Positions 1-8,033 of a stretch of DNA of 64,000 bases are shown here, one piece after another. Both the position numbers and the translations under genes were made by a program. This stretch comes from Edwardsiella hoshinae NBRC 105699 = ATCC 33379 (GTDB taxonomy: Bacteria; Pseudomonadota; Gammaproteobacteria; Enterobacterales; Enterobacteriaceae), in NCBI RefSeq assembly GCF_000474215.1, contig NZ_BAUC01000033.1:1-64000 (forward strand), given 5' to 3'. The notes beneath the pieces are model-generated. The model was not told where the DNA came from, ran no database searches, and saw only the letters and a program-made list of their open reading frames with translations. Position 1 is the stretch's first letter. Each line of letters begins with the position of its first letter.

Positions 1-835
1 GAATAATTTCCTTGGAGCAACATCATCCGATAAGCTGGATAAAGCCGTTGAAAAAATAATGAATGGCGATAAGTCATTAGCCACGGCGAATGAGCTTATT
101 AAGCTGGAAAACGCCGACAAGCGCAGTGATGCACTGGTTTCTAAGTTTATTAAAGATCCTGCGCAACTGACCCGCAGTGAACGGGCTGAACTGGCGGGGT
201 ATTTGCGTATTTATGCGTCTGAAATGGAGAAGGAGTACGGCCCGGCAGTTTCTCAGGAATTAGTGAACGGTCTGCTCTCGGGACAGGATTACATGAAACG
301 TAACCCAGACTCTGAGGCCATGGCTAAAGCTCAGAGTATTATGAATACCTGGGGCTACCATAAATCAAATGCCAGCATAGGCGATGCACCGCTGATGTTT
401 GGGAGCAGCGTGCTGGGCACTACCATAAAAGAAGGTATGGCGCTTAATGCGGCAATCGGTGTGGTCGTAAATACGGGCGTACAATTTGGCGGGGATGATC
501 CTTTCAGTTACGTTGATGCCATTATGGCTGGAGTAACAGCGGCAGCCACAACAGGTAAAGGCTGGCAGGCATCAGCAGCTATCAATATGGGAGGTGCTGC
601 GATTAGTAGTGCGATTAAAGGGGAGGATCTAACTAATGCTGCAATTGGTGCTGGTGTAGGCTCTGTTTCTGGTGGTATTGGTGGAACAGTTATAAAAGGA
701 GCGGTGTCGACAGTTGCTAAAGATAGTTTGTCTGATTTAATTGGCGCAACTAGTGGAGCCTATCTAAATGAAAAGGCAGGAGATTTTGTAAAGGATACAC
801 TTAATGAAAAAGATAAGAAAAATGTTAGAAAATAG
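1..835 (+). CDS. CdiA-type contact-dependent inhibition toxin, C-terminal part (5' truncated by window edge)
   Basis: The frame is open from base 2, giving 277 visible residues. The first two residues are Asn-Asn followed by FLGATSSDKLD, so the window appears to begin inside the VENN motif that separates the conserved part of CdiA from its variable toxin; the Val-Glu half lies outside and is inferred. Visible residues 1-110 are charged and helical. Residues about 125-260 are rich in Gly and Ala with membrane-compatible stretches, suggesting a membrane-acting rather than nuclease toxin. The next gene overlaps the 3' end by 32 bases and encodes a small membrane protein, as expected for an immunity partner of an ionophore-like toxin. 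Toxin activity is inferred, not read from a catalytic motif. Confidence 0.75.
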   Translation, partial: NNFLGATSSDKLDKAVEKIMNGDKSLATANELIKLENADKRSDALVSKFIKDPAQLTRSERAELAGYLRIYASEMEKEYGPAVSQELVNGLLSGQDYMKRNPDSEAMAKAQSIMNTWGYHKSNASIGDAPLMFGSSVLGTTIKEGMALNAAIGVVVNTGVQFGGDDPFSYVDAIMAGVTAAATTGKGWQASAAINMGGAAISSAIKGEDLTNAAIGAGVGSVSGGIGGTVIKGAVSTVAKDSLSDLIGATSGAYLNEKAGDFVKDTLNEKDKKNVRK

Positions 836-1064
836 TTTTTATCGGCTTCTGTATCTTATAGTTTCTTGTATAATTTTATTTTTATTTCTTGATATTATTG
901 CGATGCTTGTTGCATCATTAATAGTTTTCTTTAAAACTGGTGCTTTTATATTTAGGTGGGAGGGTGTTTTTGCATCATTTCTCAGTTCTGGATATGTAGG
1001 AGGGATTATTTTAGGTGTGGGGTTATGGGTAAAAATTTGGTTGCAAGAGAGAAGAAATAAGTGA
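804..1064 (+). CDS. Probable CdiI-type immunity protein, small inner-membrane protein
   Basis: This is an 86-residue protein with a basic N-terminus and strongly hydrophobic segments at about residues 13-45 and 60-80, so two or three membrane helices. It starts inside the toxin gene in another frame. An AGGA about 8 bases before the ATG at 804 supports this start; an ATG six codons later is an alternative. Position directly after a CdiA toxin end, translational overlap and small size are the hallmarks of an immunity gene. Membrane-embedded immunity proteins are known for pore-forming or ionophore CDI toxins, which agrees with the Gly/Ala-rich toxin. I recognise no named family; the role rests on context. 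Confidence 0.65.
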   Translation: MKKIRKMLENSFYRLLYLIVSCIILFLFLDIIAMLVASLIVFFKTGAFIFRWEGVFASFLSSGYVGGIILGVGLWVKIWLQERRNK

Positions 1065-1089
1065 GACTTTTATAAAGTTAGCTGGGATT

Positions 1090-1200
1090 GTTGTTGAGAA
1101 TAATGCGCTCAGCTTGCCATAAGGAATGATGAGTTATGGTCAACTGGTTGCTTCCTGGAATCAGTATGCTGATGCCAAGAATCTCACTCCGGAACAGAAG
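1090..1200 (+). repeat. Direct repeat of about 110 bp carrying VENN, copy A
   Basis: The stretch from the VENN codons to the AATCTCACTCCGGAA end is repeated in the same orientation at 2449-2559 with only a few substitutions. The offset is 1359 bases. The two copies flank the integrase fragment and toxin-antitoxin pair. Confidence 0.85.
1093..1200 (+). pseudogene. Orphan CdiA toxin-module fragment with VENN motif, copy 1
   Basis: The codons at 1093-1104 read Val-Glu-Asn-Asn. Six residues later comes an in-frame TAA, then the frame continues as GMMSYGQLVASWNQYADAKN. This is the start of a CdiA toxin module downstream of the VENN boundary. It has no start of its own, contains a stop and is cut at about 1200 by unrelated integrase-derived sequence. 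It resembles the displaced orphan toxin fragments often found behind active cdiA/cdiI pairs. A near-identical copy lies at 2449-2559. Confidence 0.7.
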
Positions 1201-1559
1201 CTCCGCACTGTAAGGCGCTGTTCGTGGCGCTGGATGGTGTGGAGGGAGTGGGGCCAAACGGCATCACCAGTACGGTCAGCCACTGGATGAAAGCCTCCGG
1301 GGTGGTTGCACACGGGAGTTGCCACCTGTTCCGCCATGCGATGGCGACCCAGATGCTGGAGAACGGAGCCGACCTGCGGTGGATACAGGCGATGCTGGGG
1401 CACCGTAGCATGGAGAGCACGCAGATATATACTCAGGTGTCGGTGCGGGCGTTGCAGGCGGTTCATGCCACGACCCACCCGGCAGAGCGTGAAGTACACA
1501 TCCGGGATGACAATACAGAGGATGAGCATCATAATGACAACACAAATGACACCACGTGA
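1201..1559 (+). pseudogene. Tyrosine recombinase (integrase) C-terminal fragment
   Basis: The frame encodes the last third of a tyrosine recombinase. The H-x-x-R box is seen in SCHLFRHAMATQML, followed by LGHRSMESTQIYTQV, which holds the LGH histidine and the nucleophilic Tyr. The upstream catalytic domain with the first active-site Arg and the whole core-binding domain are absent: the sequence joins the VENN fragment directly at about 1200. The tail after the Tyr is polar and runs into the start region of the antitoxin. It is a remnant of an integron- or XerC-type enzyme, not a working recombinase, and marks past mobility of this segment. Confidence 0.75.
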
Positions 1560-1569
1560 GGTTATGACA

Positions 1570-1857
1570 ATGAGCAGTACTATCCACTTCCGTATCGACG
1601 AAGAAACCAAACGGCTGGCAATGCAGGCGGCAAAGCGCCAGCAGATGAGCCTGACGGAGCTGATGCGCCAGCGTGCCGAAGAACTGGCAGCCGAAGAGCG
1701 CCGGCATCAGAACAGCGAGCATGAAGGCTGGCTGGAAGCGCAGATAGCGCAGGCGTTCAGCCGTTATGAAGCTGGCGAAGGTGAGTACATCAGCAACGAC
1801 GAAATGGAAAACCGGATGAAGGCGCTGAAACAACGGGCCGCGCGAGGTACACTGTGA
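1570..1857 (+). CDS. Type II antitoxin, ribbon-helix-helix type
   Basis: This 95-residue protein begins SSTIHFRIDEETKR, typical of a ribbon-helix-helix DNA-binding strand, followed by a helical segment (residues about 12-45) and an acidic C-terminal tail that would wrap the toxin. GAGG lies 8 bases before the ATG at 1570; an ATG at 1564 is too close to that site. Its stop overlaps the GTG start of the next gene (GTGA), a classic antitoxin-toxin arrangement. It most resembles RelB/DinJ-like or plasmid stability antitoxins. It would repress its own operon and neutralise the toxin. Family assignment is from pattern only. Confidence 0.75.
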   Translation: MSSTIHFRIDEETKRLAMQAAKRQQMSLTELMRQRAEELAAEERRHQNSEHEGWLEAQIAQAFSRYEAGEGEYISNDEMENRMKALKQRAARGTL

Positions 1858-2159
1858 AGGTCAGTGTTGAATGGGAAAAACGCGCACAGCATGACAGGGA
1901 GAATATCTTCCTGTACCTGAATCGGGAAGCCAGCGCACTGGTCGCCATCGCAGCCGATGAGCGGCTGGCAGGCATGGCGGCCATCCTTGCAGAAAACCCG
2001 CTTGCCGGAGTAAAAGCCGGACGTACAGAGCGTCAGCGCAAGCTTGTGGTGCCTCACTTCCCGTTCATCATCGTCTATGCTACCGAAAATAATAACGTGC
2101 GCATCCTGCGCGTGCTTCACACCGCCCGCAAGATAGCCAGCCGCTACAGCCAGAGCTGA
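1854..2159 (+). CDS. RelE/ParE-family toxin
   Basis: This 101-residue protein starts at a GTG overlapping the antitoxin stop. The pattern of VEWEKRAQHDRENIFLYL, the central PLAGVKAGRTERQRKLVV and the C-terminal IIVYATENNNVRILRVLHTARK fits the RelE/ParE fold: two N-terminal helices and a beta sheet ending in the R-x-L-R-V-L-H-T-x-R strand. Family members either cleave mRNA on the ribosome or poison gyrase; the sequence alone does not say which. The pair sits between two CdiA-derived repeats, so it may stabilise this otherwise decaying locus. Confidence 0.8.
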   Translation: MKVSVEWEKRAQHDRENIFLYLNREASALVAIAADERLAGMAAILAENPLAGVKAGRTERQRKLVVPHFPFIIVYATENNNVRILRVLHTARKIASRYSQS

Positions 2160-2448
2160 GCCTGAACAGCATATTATCCCGCTGACTCCCGCATAATCCC
2201 TTAATAACCTGAACAGCCACTTACAGACGCCGCTGAAGTGTGTGTCGTGGCATCACGTCTTCATACTGATATGATGGTGGGGTAGCAGACCTAGTGTTAC
2301 CGGCCGGGCGGTAGCGTCTGCGGGGCCAAAAACGCTTAACAGCGCAAAAAGTTGCCGCGCCGGAAGTACAGCAGGGAAAACGGTTGTAACTCACGGAAAG
2401 CACAGGGAAAAACTGGTTTTATCACAGCAACCTGCGTTGGAAAGAGTT
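2160..2448. other. Spacer with no recognisable gene
   Basis: About 290 bases between the toxin gene and the second VENN copy. Short open frames exist but none has a convincing start or a familiar product. Probably decayed mobile-element sequence. Confidence 0.5.
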
Positions 2449-2559
2449 GTTGTGGAGAATAATCCGCTCAGCCTGCCATAAGGAATGATGAGTTATGGTC
2501 AGCTGGTTGCTTCCTGGAATCAGTCTGCTGATGCCAAGAATCTCACTCCGGAATAGAAG
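2449..2559 (+). repeat. Direct repeat of about 110 bp carrying VENN, copy B
   Basis: Second copy of the 1090-1200 repeat. It shares the unusual in-frame TAA after the VENN segment, so the copies descend from an already interrupted module or a module with an internal junction. Confidence 0.85.
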
Positions 2560-3049
2560 CAGGCGGGGCTGGATAAGCTGGCAAAAGGTGAGTTACCTGA
2601 AAGATTTAATATAAGCAAAGTGATCGTTGATGGTTATAAGGAAGTCACCTGGAGCAACACCCAGGTCAGCGCCGGTGAGCACCTGGCCCTAGCGTCCGGC
2701 GACGACACCCACCCGTAGCGGCATCAGTGGGGGCGTCATCGAAATCCGCGACCCCACCGCTCAACAAGCCTCGACGGGTAAGCGCGTGGACGAAACCGTT
2801 GCCAGCCTCAACCGCGACGTGTTCACCGGTCGGGCGGGCGCCAACGCGCTCAAGCCCATCTTCAATGAGCAGGAAATCAAGGCGGGCTTCGAGATTGTCG
2901 GTGCCCTACAGCGGGAAACGGGCACTTTCCTCAACAACCGTGCCAGGGAGGCCACGGCCGCCAGGCTGGCGCTGGAACAGGAACTCGCCAGGCCCGAAGG
3001 TGAACGCGACCCGGCGCGTCTTGCCGCACTTCAGAGATATTCTCCTTAG
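2449..3049 (+). pseudogene. Second orphan CdiA fragment: VENN copy 2 fused to filamentous-haemagglutinin and pre-toxin remnants
   Basis: Val-Glu-Asn-Asn is encoded at 2452-2463. The same TAA as in copy 1 follows, then a second stop replaces Gln just after TPE. The frame goes on through KVIVDGYKEV and then abruptly into TQVSAGEHLALASGDD, which is typical of the internal repeat region of haemagglutinin/CdiA proteins. After a stop and frame change, SGISGGVIEIRDP begins a pre-toxin segment with EIVGALQRETGTFLNNRAR, ending at a stop at 3049. In intact CdiA these blocks are far apart and in the opposite order, so this is a deleted, rearranged pseudogene. Confidence 0.75.
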
Positions 3050-3161
3050 AAGCGCTATACCAATGATTGCGCAAATTTGTACCACGCCAGAATGATATAT
3101 TCCCCATTCTTCTGGTTAAAAACGAGAGCGAGGTTGGGGAGAGAATACACCCATTTTTCGA

Positions 3162-3674
3162 TCAGTTACTCACTACATAGGCTGTGAGTGTTAAGCTGTA
3201 TTCTCCCGGTCGCATGGGAGCGTTGTCCGCCTTCACTAGATCGTATGTTTTCGTACCGTTACCAGGTAATATGGTAGGCTCTATAAAACCATTACATCCA
3301 TTGACGTCCAATACAGCGATATTTCCACTCGTCGAGCGTGGGAAGACAAGCAATTCTGAGCTATCAGATTTGAACGTCGCAGCCCAGTAGCCAACCCTAT
3401 TGTATGCCTTGCTTGGAGCACATACTTTATACTGAAACCCCGCAGTATTCATCGATGTAACAGTGAAAGATGTTAATTTTGTACCTACACTTGCAGTTGC
3501 TGTAGTGAGATTAGTTGCTGCTGGCCCAGCGGTTATTTGTATTGATGCCACATCTTTTACCGTCCAAGTGGCTTCGGCCTGGCTTTCCAGCGCAGCGATG
3601 CAGTTTGTGCCCATACTTATTAGTATAGCCAGACCGATTACCATTTTTTTTATTAGCATGGTTAGTTTTGCCAT
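3162..3674 (-). CDS. Fimbrial/adhesin subunit, second pilin of the Afa-like cluster
   Basis: A protein of about 170 residues with a signal peptide (basic start, hydrophobic IGLAILISMGTNCIA) and an Ig-like pilin body. The segment SIQITAGPAATNLTTATASV and the C-terminal beta strand LTLTAYVVSN parallel the upstream pilin, so the two are paralogues. It keeps two Cys in the mature part (YKVCAPSK and VNGCNGF) that could form a disulfide; the other pilin lacks these. It is the last gene of the chaperone-usher cluster and may be a minor or tip-located adhesive subunit. The start at 3674 is chosen for the best signal peptide; the Shine-Dalgarno match is weak. Confidence 0.7.
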   Translation of the reverse strand: MAKLTMLIKKMVIGLAILISMGTNCIAALESQAEATWTVKDVASIQITAGPAATNLTTATASVGTKLTSFTVTSMNTAGFQYKVCAPSKAYNRVGYWAATFKSDSSELLVFPRSTSGNIAVLDVNGCNGFIEPTILPGNGTKTYDLVKADNAPMRPGEYSLTLTAYVVSN

Positions 3675-3764
3675 TTTATGTTTTATCCGATAAAACTGGA
3701 GTGAGATAGTCCCGAGCGCTAACCTCACAATGCGAACGGGACCGGTGGATAGTTTACTTTTTAA

Positions 3765-4286
3765 TTAGCTAGTGATCACAGTAGCGTTGAGGGTGATCCT
3801 ATGAGTCTTGAAAAGAATTGGGTTAGTTAAGGACGTCAAAGGAGTAGCCATTACAATCTCTAGAGTATCGCTCGAATTGGGGAGCATTTCAGTATTTCTT
3901 GTATATCCTTTGTGTCCTGCAATGGTAGTCATCGTTGTAGGAAATGAAGAGTTGGCTTTTAGATCAAAGATTAAACCAGCCGTATAGTGATCTAAATTAG
4001 AATCATCTAGAAACCATTGATTACCACTGCCTGAAGATTTATTAGCCCATAAATGGTACTTCAGATTTGAACCACTAGTATTTCTTACGGTAAATGTTGC
4101 GACTGTCGTCCCTGCTTTTACGACACTCGCAGGCATCGTCTTCGCAGGTCCCGCGGTCATGGTGATACCCACATCGTTAGTGAGCGTGAACTCTGCCGTT
4201 GCGCTCGCGGTATCTGCTGCATAGCTGCTGGCCATTGGCAGTGCTGCCAGTAATCCCAATCCGATCAGCCCGTTCTTTGTCAACAT
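3765..4286 (-). CDS. Major fimbrial/adhesin subunit of Afa-like chaperone-usher cluster
   Basis: A 173-residue secreted subunit. The signal peptide ends near ASSYAADTAS and is followed by the donor-strand region TASATAEFTLTNDVGITMTAGPA. The C-terminal strand HRITLNATVITS is alternating hydrophobic, as chaperone-bound pilins require. GAGG lies 6 bases before the ATG at 4286, better than the ATG at 4298. A hairpin and a small leader ORF precede it, an arrangement known for the major subunit of Daa-type fimbriae. No Cys is present in the mature part. By position it corresponds to afaE, though sequence similarity to E. coli AfaE is not obvious. Confidence 0.75.
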   Translation of the reverse strand: MLTKNGLIGLGLLAALPMASSYAADTASATAEFTLTNDVGITMTAGPAKTMPASVVKAGTTVATFTVRNTSGSNLKYHLWANKSSGSGNQWFLDDSNLDHYTAGLIFDLKANSSFPTTMTTIAGHKGYTRNTEMLPNSSDTLEIVMATPLTSLTNPILFKTHRITLNATVITS

Positions 4287-4321
4287 AATTAACCTCATTG
4301 CTCTTTGTTTTCTCGGACAAG

Positions 4322-4347
4322 ATAAAATTCGCTTGGTGGAATTTTAT
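4322..4347 (-). promoter_or_regulatory. Perfect 9-bp stem-loop in the major pilin leader
   Basis: ATAAAATTC and GAATTTTAT form a perfect inverted repeat around an 8-base loop, about 36 bases before the pilin start. There is no T-run on the minus strand, so it is unlikely to be a terminator. It would protect the 5' end of a processed pilin mRNA. Confidence 0.5.
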
Positions 4348-4483
4348 TTATGCCGTGACCTTGTTTGTCTTATACATATAAATCACCAGGTCAGGTAGAC
4401 CCGCACCGTCAATATAGGCTTGTTATACTGAGCCCTATTGACCAGTTTATTGAGTAAGTGCAGACCCCGTTTCCGATGATGCC

Positions 4484-4678
4484 TTAATATACCCGGAACC
4501 ACCGCGGCGGCCCCGTGTTCATTCGCAGCGGTGCCCCGTCGCGCCTGGCAACATGTTCCTTTTTCGATAAAGCGAACATCCGGATATTGGTTAAGACTCC
4601 GTCACTCGCAATAGTCATTAAACCTGTCCAGGGGCTGTGTTGGTGCGAACAATATATGGGCATCCATATGGCGTGCAT
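4484..4678 (-). CDS. Small leader peptide upstream of the pilin, DaaP-like candidate
   Basis: A 64-residue ORF in the 600-base gap between the AfaD-like gene and the major pilin. GGAGAGG stands 4 bases before its ATG, one of the stronger ribosome sites in the cluster, so it is probably translated. The peptide ends RMNTGPPRWFRVY with Gly-Pro-Pro at residues 56-58. In the E. coli F1845 (daa) operon, translation of a small ORF, daaP, ahead of the major subunit directs mRNA cleavage, and as I recall a Gly-Pro-Pro tripeptide in the nascent chain is required. Position, size and tripeptide agree; function is inferred. Confidence 0.5.
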   Translation of the reverse strand: MHAIWMPIYCSHQHSPWTGLMTIASDGVLTNIRMFALSKKEHVARRDGAPLRMNTGPPRWFRVY

Positions 4679-4899
4679 AATACCTCTCCGTTACTGTATT
4701 AAGATAAGTCGTTTCTTTGGCTATAGCGCATTGGCACTAAAAATAAATTCAGCGCATAGAGCCGTAGGATGTCTGTCGGGGACGCGTTGGTTTTACCAGG
4801 CTTCTCCAGACAATAATTATAAATAGTGTCTTGCCAGGTCGCTTATTCTGGCGTTAATCAGGCAAAGCCCATATTTAATGCGACAGGTGGCGAATGCCA

Positions 4900-5337
4900 T
4901 TACGGCTCAAGATAGCGGCCCTGCACCGTAACGGTATAGGTATCGATTGGCGCGTATTGACCGCCATTCACCACAATATCAAATCGCGCTTGCCTATCAC
5001 GGGTTAGTTTTATTATGCCCAATCCGCCCTGGCTGTCTGGCTGCCAGCCCGCCTGACCGATAATGACAAATAACTTATGTTGTCGATTGTTTTTCCCCAT
5101 CAGGATATAGCGATTCGGCGCCTCGCTGCTCCTTGGTGCCTCCAGCCAGACCTGAAACCCGCGGTGCGCCTGCTGGGTTTGAATCTGCCCCTGGCCAATA
5201 CGTTGACCATCGCGAAGTTGCGGGCTTAAATTCGCCACACTGTTTAAGGTGATGTCGACATTATCGTCGGCATGAGCCTGCATGCTCGCCAGAATCATGC
5301 ATACGGCGAAGAGACTTTTTATTTTACGTCGCGTCAT
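4900..5337 (-). CDS. AfaD/DraD-like tip invasin subunit
   Basis: A 145-residue exported protein. The signal peptide is MTRRKIKSLFAVCMILASMQ with likely cleavage after AHA. The mature part contains LRDGQRIGQGQ, AHRGFQVWLE, RYILMGKNNRQHKL and GGLGIIKLTRDRQARFDIVVNG, matching the layout of AfaD/DraD proteins. The ATG at 5337 overlaps the usher stop (ATGA) with GGAG upstream, so translation is coupled. AfaD-type subunits cap the adhesin polymer and promote uptake into host cells. Oddity: the mature protein has no Cys, whereas as I recall E. coli AfaD/DraD carry a disulfide pair; the positions are replaced here. Confidence 0.8.
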   Translation of the reverse strand: MTRRKIKSLFAVCMILASMQAHADDNVDITLNSVANLSPQLRDGQRIGQGQIQTQQAHRGFQVWLEAPRSSEAPNRYILMGKNNRQHKLFVIIGQAGWQPDSQGGLGIIKLTRDRQARFDIVVNGGQYAPIDTYTVTVQGRYLEP

Positions 5338-8033
5338 TTTAGTTCGCTCCCGTTCACTGGCTGACATAATGCGTGCAGGTTGGATACCCCGGCGATGTCA
5401 TGACCTGCCAACCACTGGAAATCCGCGCGGCAGCGTTGCCGTTGTCCTTTACCCCATTGCACTTGCAGCCGCCCCGCTTCGGGTAAACCGGTCATATAGA
5501 CCTCCCCGCTATCCCCGACAATCCCTACGCCGCTCTGTTGTTCACCCTGTCCCATGAGATTGGCGATGGCGCCAAAGGGCACCGGTTGACCATTCGCTTG
5601 CGTCAGCCTAATCAGCGCGCGTCCGCCAACCCGCGTGGTAAACACCGCCGGAATAATCGCCCCTTCAGTCGGCACCACCTTGGTGTCAGTCTGCGCTATC
5701 GCCACATTTGCCGGCAGGGTTACCGGGTTTACGCTCACGCTGTTCTCTTGATACGGCGCCAAGTTACCTAACAGGGTATAGCCACGAAAGTCTGTTCTTA
5801 CCCCGGGCGCATTCATCACCGCGACACCGCTGGCGTCGGGCGCTTCAATCAGGGCGGCGGTATTCCCCAACCGTTGCCCAAACGTCACCCCCCGCCGGTG
5901 GATAACCATCGCGCCCTGAACGCCGGCGTTCATCTGGTTGCCGTTTTTACGGTAACCGTACCCGCCGCTGATTTCGCCGTAGGTGCCGCTCCAGCGTAAG
6001 TTCAGGTCGCTGCTATGCCGGTTGCCGCCCGTAGCGCCCTGGGCTATCTGCTCATTCACATTCCAGAACAAGCGCTGGTCAAAGGCCGCGCCATTGACGC
6101 CCACGCTATGTAACGCGCCCTGGTCTGTTCGGTTTTGCATCTGGTAGGAGATAGTGCTATTTCCCCCCAGCCAGCGATTGAGCGGCACGCTAATCCACAG
6201 GTTAAGCGCGCGCTCGCTCTGATTGTGGCTAGCGCCAGGATAGCCGGCCCAATCCCATTGGCGCTGCGTCCAGTCCAACGACCAGGAGATACCGGCTAGC
6301 GTCGGGCCCGAGTAACGCAACGAGAGGTCGTTTTGGCTCTGTGAGCGATTCCAGTAGTTTTCCCGGCTCCCGCTCAAATACAGGGCGCCCCATGCGCCCA
6401 GCGGTTGACTCAGGGTGACGCTGGTGCGTGATTTCCGTTTATCGGCAAAATTATTGTCATACCAGGAGCCCGGATAACCCGGCCCGAGATACCAGGCATC
6501 CCTCGCATCCTCCCCCTCACCTGAACGATAACTATCGAGCACCTCTGACAGCGAGTTATAGCCTGACGAGGCATACTGGTAACTGGCCAAGGTAAACCCG
6601 GTCTGGGTACGTTCAAATGACTTACTGTAGCGCACGCGCCAGGTCTGCCCCGTTTGTGTCGCCTGATGCCGCTTCTGTCCCCGGGATAAGGTACTATCTA
6701 GCGATACCGCCCCCCAATCTCCCAGCGACATCCCCAGCCCCACGGCACCGGCCTGATAGTGCTCCGCCCATTGTCCCCCACCGTAAACGGTTAAGTTCCA
6801 AGGTAAACCGTACATGAGGGTGGCCTGTCCCACGGGCGCCTTGACGACCGCCGAATCGGCCGCACGGTATTGCCCCAGCATGAGGTTGTATTTCAGGTAG
6901 CCCTGGCGTAGCGCAATCGCCGGGGTGGTATAGGGCACACTAAACTGCTGGCGGCTACCGTCCGCCTCAAACACCGTCACCTGTAAATCCCCACCCCCGC
7001 CAACGGCCGGAAGGCTGGTCAAGGCAAAGGGGCCCGGGGCTACCGTGGTGTTATAAATGACATAGCCATTCTGTTTCACCTCAATACGCGCCTGTGTCTG
7101 GGCAATCCCTTGCACGACGGGGGCAAACGCGCGTTGGCTATAGGGCACCATGGCATCATCGGAGCCCACCATCCCGCCGCGAAACGGCACACTGTCGAAC
7201 ACATCGGAGGGGGTGAACCGCTCCCCCAGGGTTAAACGGCTCTTTATCGCGTACAGTCCCCGCTCAGCATAGGTGTATGCGGTCTGCCACTCGCCCTTCT
7301 GGGCCCCCTGTTTCTGCCAGGTGGTTAGGTTACGCACCCGCCAGGCTCCCCAATTCACCCCGGGCTCTAATTGAGCATCCATACTGTTGCTACGGGATGT
7401 GATGCCGTTAGCGCGATATGCGGAGCGAAACGTGCTCGCCTGGTAATTCACTAAAAACGCCGGAATGCCCTCATTCCACAACGCCTGCGGCGCGATACCC
7501 GAATAATGGGGGCGCAGCGCAATCTGCGGGATACTCAACTGCAATTGTTGGCGGTTGAACAGAAAGGTCGCCTGAGCGTGGGGGATAGCCGCTAGCTGCG
7601 CACAACGCGCGGCCTGAGGTGCCCCCGGGTTATTATTCCCCTTGCGGGCCGGAAACAGTCCCGGATAATCGTCCACCTTAATGCCATAACGAACGAGCTG
7701 CGCCCGCGTTAAACAGGTTTGTAAAAAAGGCTGCCCCTCGGCGTCCTTTTCAAGGTGGAAGACCATCTCACGAGAGTCAACGCGCTCGCCATTGAGCATC
7801 ACATCGACTGGATAAGTGCCGGGCAACTGGACGCCTTGCTCAAGCAAGGAAATATCGACGTTATCACCGCCATCCAACTGAGCCGCGTCGAAGGTGTAAT
7901 AACGGGCTTGCGCCCCCGCGCTGTACAGTCCATTGAACAATACCAGGCTAATCGCCAGGGCGACTGGGCGATATTTCCCGTGACCTCCCGCGTGTTTTTT
8001 TAGGAGGGGCTTTTTCATCAAACGACCTGCCAT
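5334..8033 (-). CDS. Outer-membrane fimbrial usher, AfaC/FimD family
   Basis: About 899 residues from the ATG at 8033 (GGA 8 bases upstream; an ATG at 8018 is also possible). A long basic signal peptide ends near GAQARYYTFDAAQL. The N-terminal chaperone-binding domain (FDAAQLDGGDNVDISLLEQG), the 24-strand pore region, the plug region and the C-terminal domain ending in two Cys (QRCRADFQW and LHALCQP) are all present, so it looks full length. It secretes and assembles the AfaD-like and pilin subunits. It lies between the chaperone and the AfaD-like gene, in the same order as afaB-afaC-afaD. Confidence 0.9.
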   Translation of the reverse strand: MAGRLMKKPLLKKHAGGHGKYRPVALAISLVLFNGLYSAGAQARYYTFDAAQLDGGDNVDISLLEQGVQLPGTYPVDVMLNGERVDSREMVFHLEKDAEGQPFLQTCLTRAQLVRYGIKVDDYPGLFPARKGNNNPGAPQAARCAQLAAIPHAQATFLFNRQQLQLSIPQIALRPHYSGIAPQALWNEGIPAFLVNYQASTFRSAYRANGITSRSNSMDAQLEPGVNWGAWRVRNLTTWQKQGAQKGEWQTAYTYAERGLYAIKSRLTLGERFTPSDVFDSVPFRGGMVGSDDAMVPYSQRAFAPVVQGIAQTQARIEVKQNGYVIYNTTVAPGPFALTSLPAVGGGGDLQVTVFEADGSRQQFSVPYTTPAIALRQGYLKYNLMLGQYRAADSAVVKAPVGQATLMYGLPWNLTVYGGGQWAEHYQAGAVGLGMSLGDWGAVSLDSTLSRGQKRHQATQTGQTWRVRYSKSFERTQTGFTLASYQYASSGYNSLSEVLDSYRSGEGEDARDAWYLGPGYPGSWYDNNFADKRKSRTSVTLSQPLGAWGALYLSGSRENYWNRSQSQNDLSLRYSGPTLAGISWSLDWTQRQWDWAGYPGASHNQSERALNLWISVPLNRWLGGNSTISYQMQNRTDQGALHSVGVNGAAFDQRLFWNVNEQIAQGATGGNRHSSDLNLRWSGTYGEISGGYGYRKNGNQMNAGVQGAMVIHRRGVTFGQRLGNTAALIEAPDASGVAVMNAPGVRTDFRGYTLLGNLAPYQENSVSVNPVTLPANVAIAQTDTKVVPTEGAIIPAVFTTRVGGRALIRLTQANGQPVPFGAIANLMGQGEQQSGVGIVGDSGEVYMTGLPEAGRLQVQWGKGQRQRCRADFQWLAGHDIAGVSNLHALCQPVNGSELK

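Noticed and set aside
4515..4826. 103-codon plus-strand frame
   Set aside because: Antisense to the leader ORF, which has a strong ribosome site and the expected operon position.
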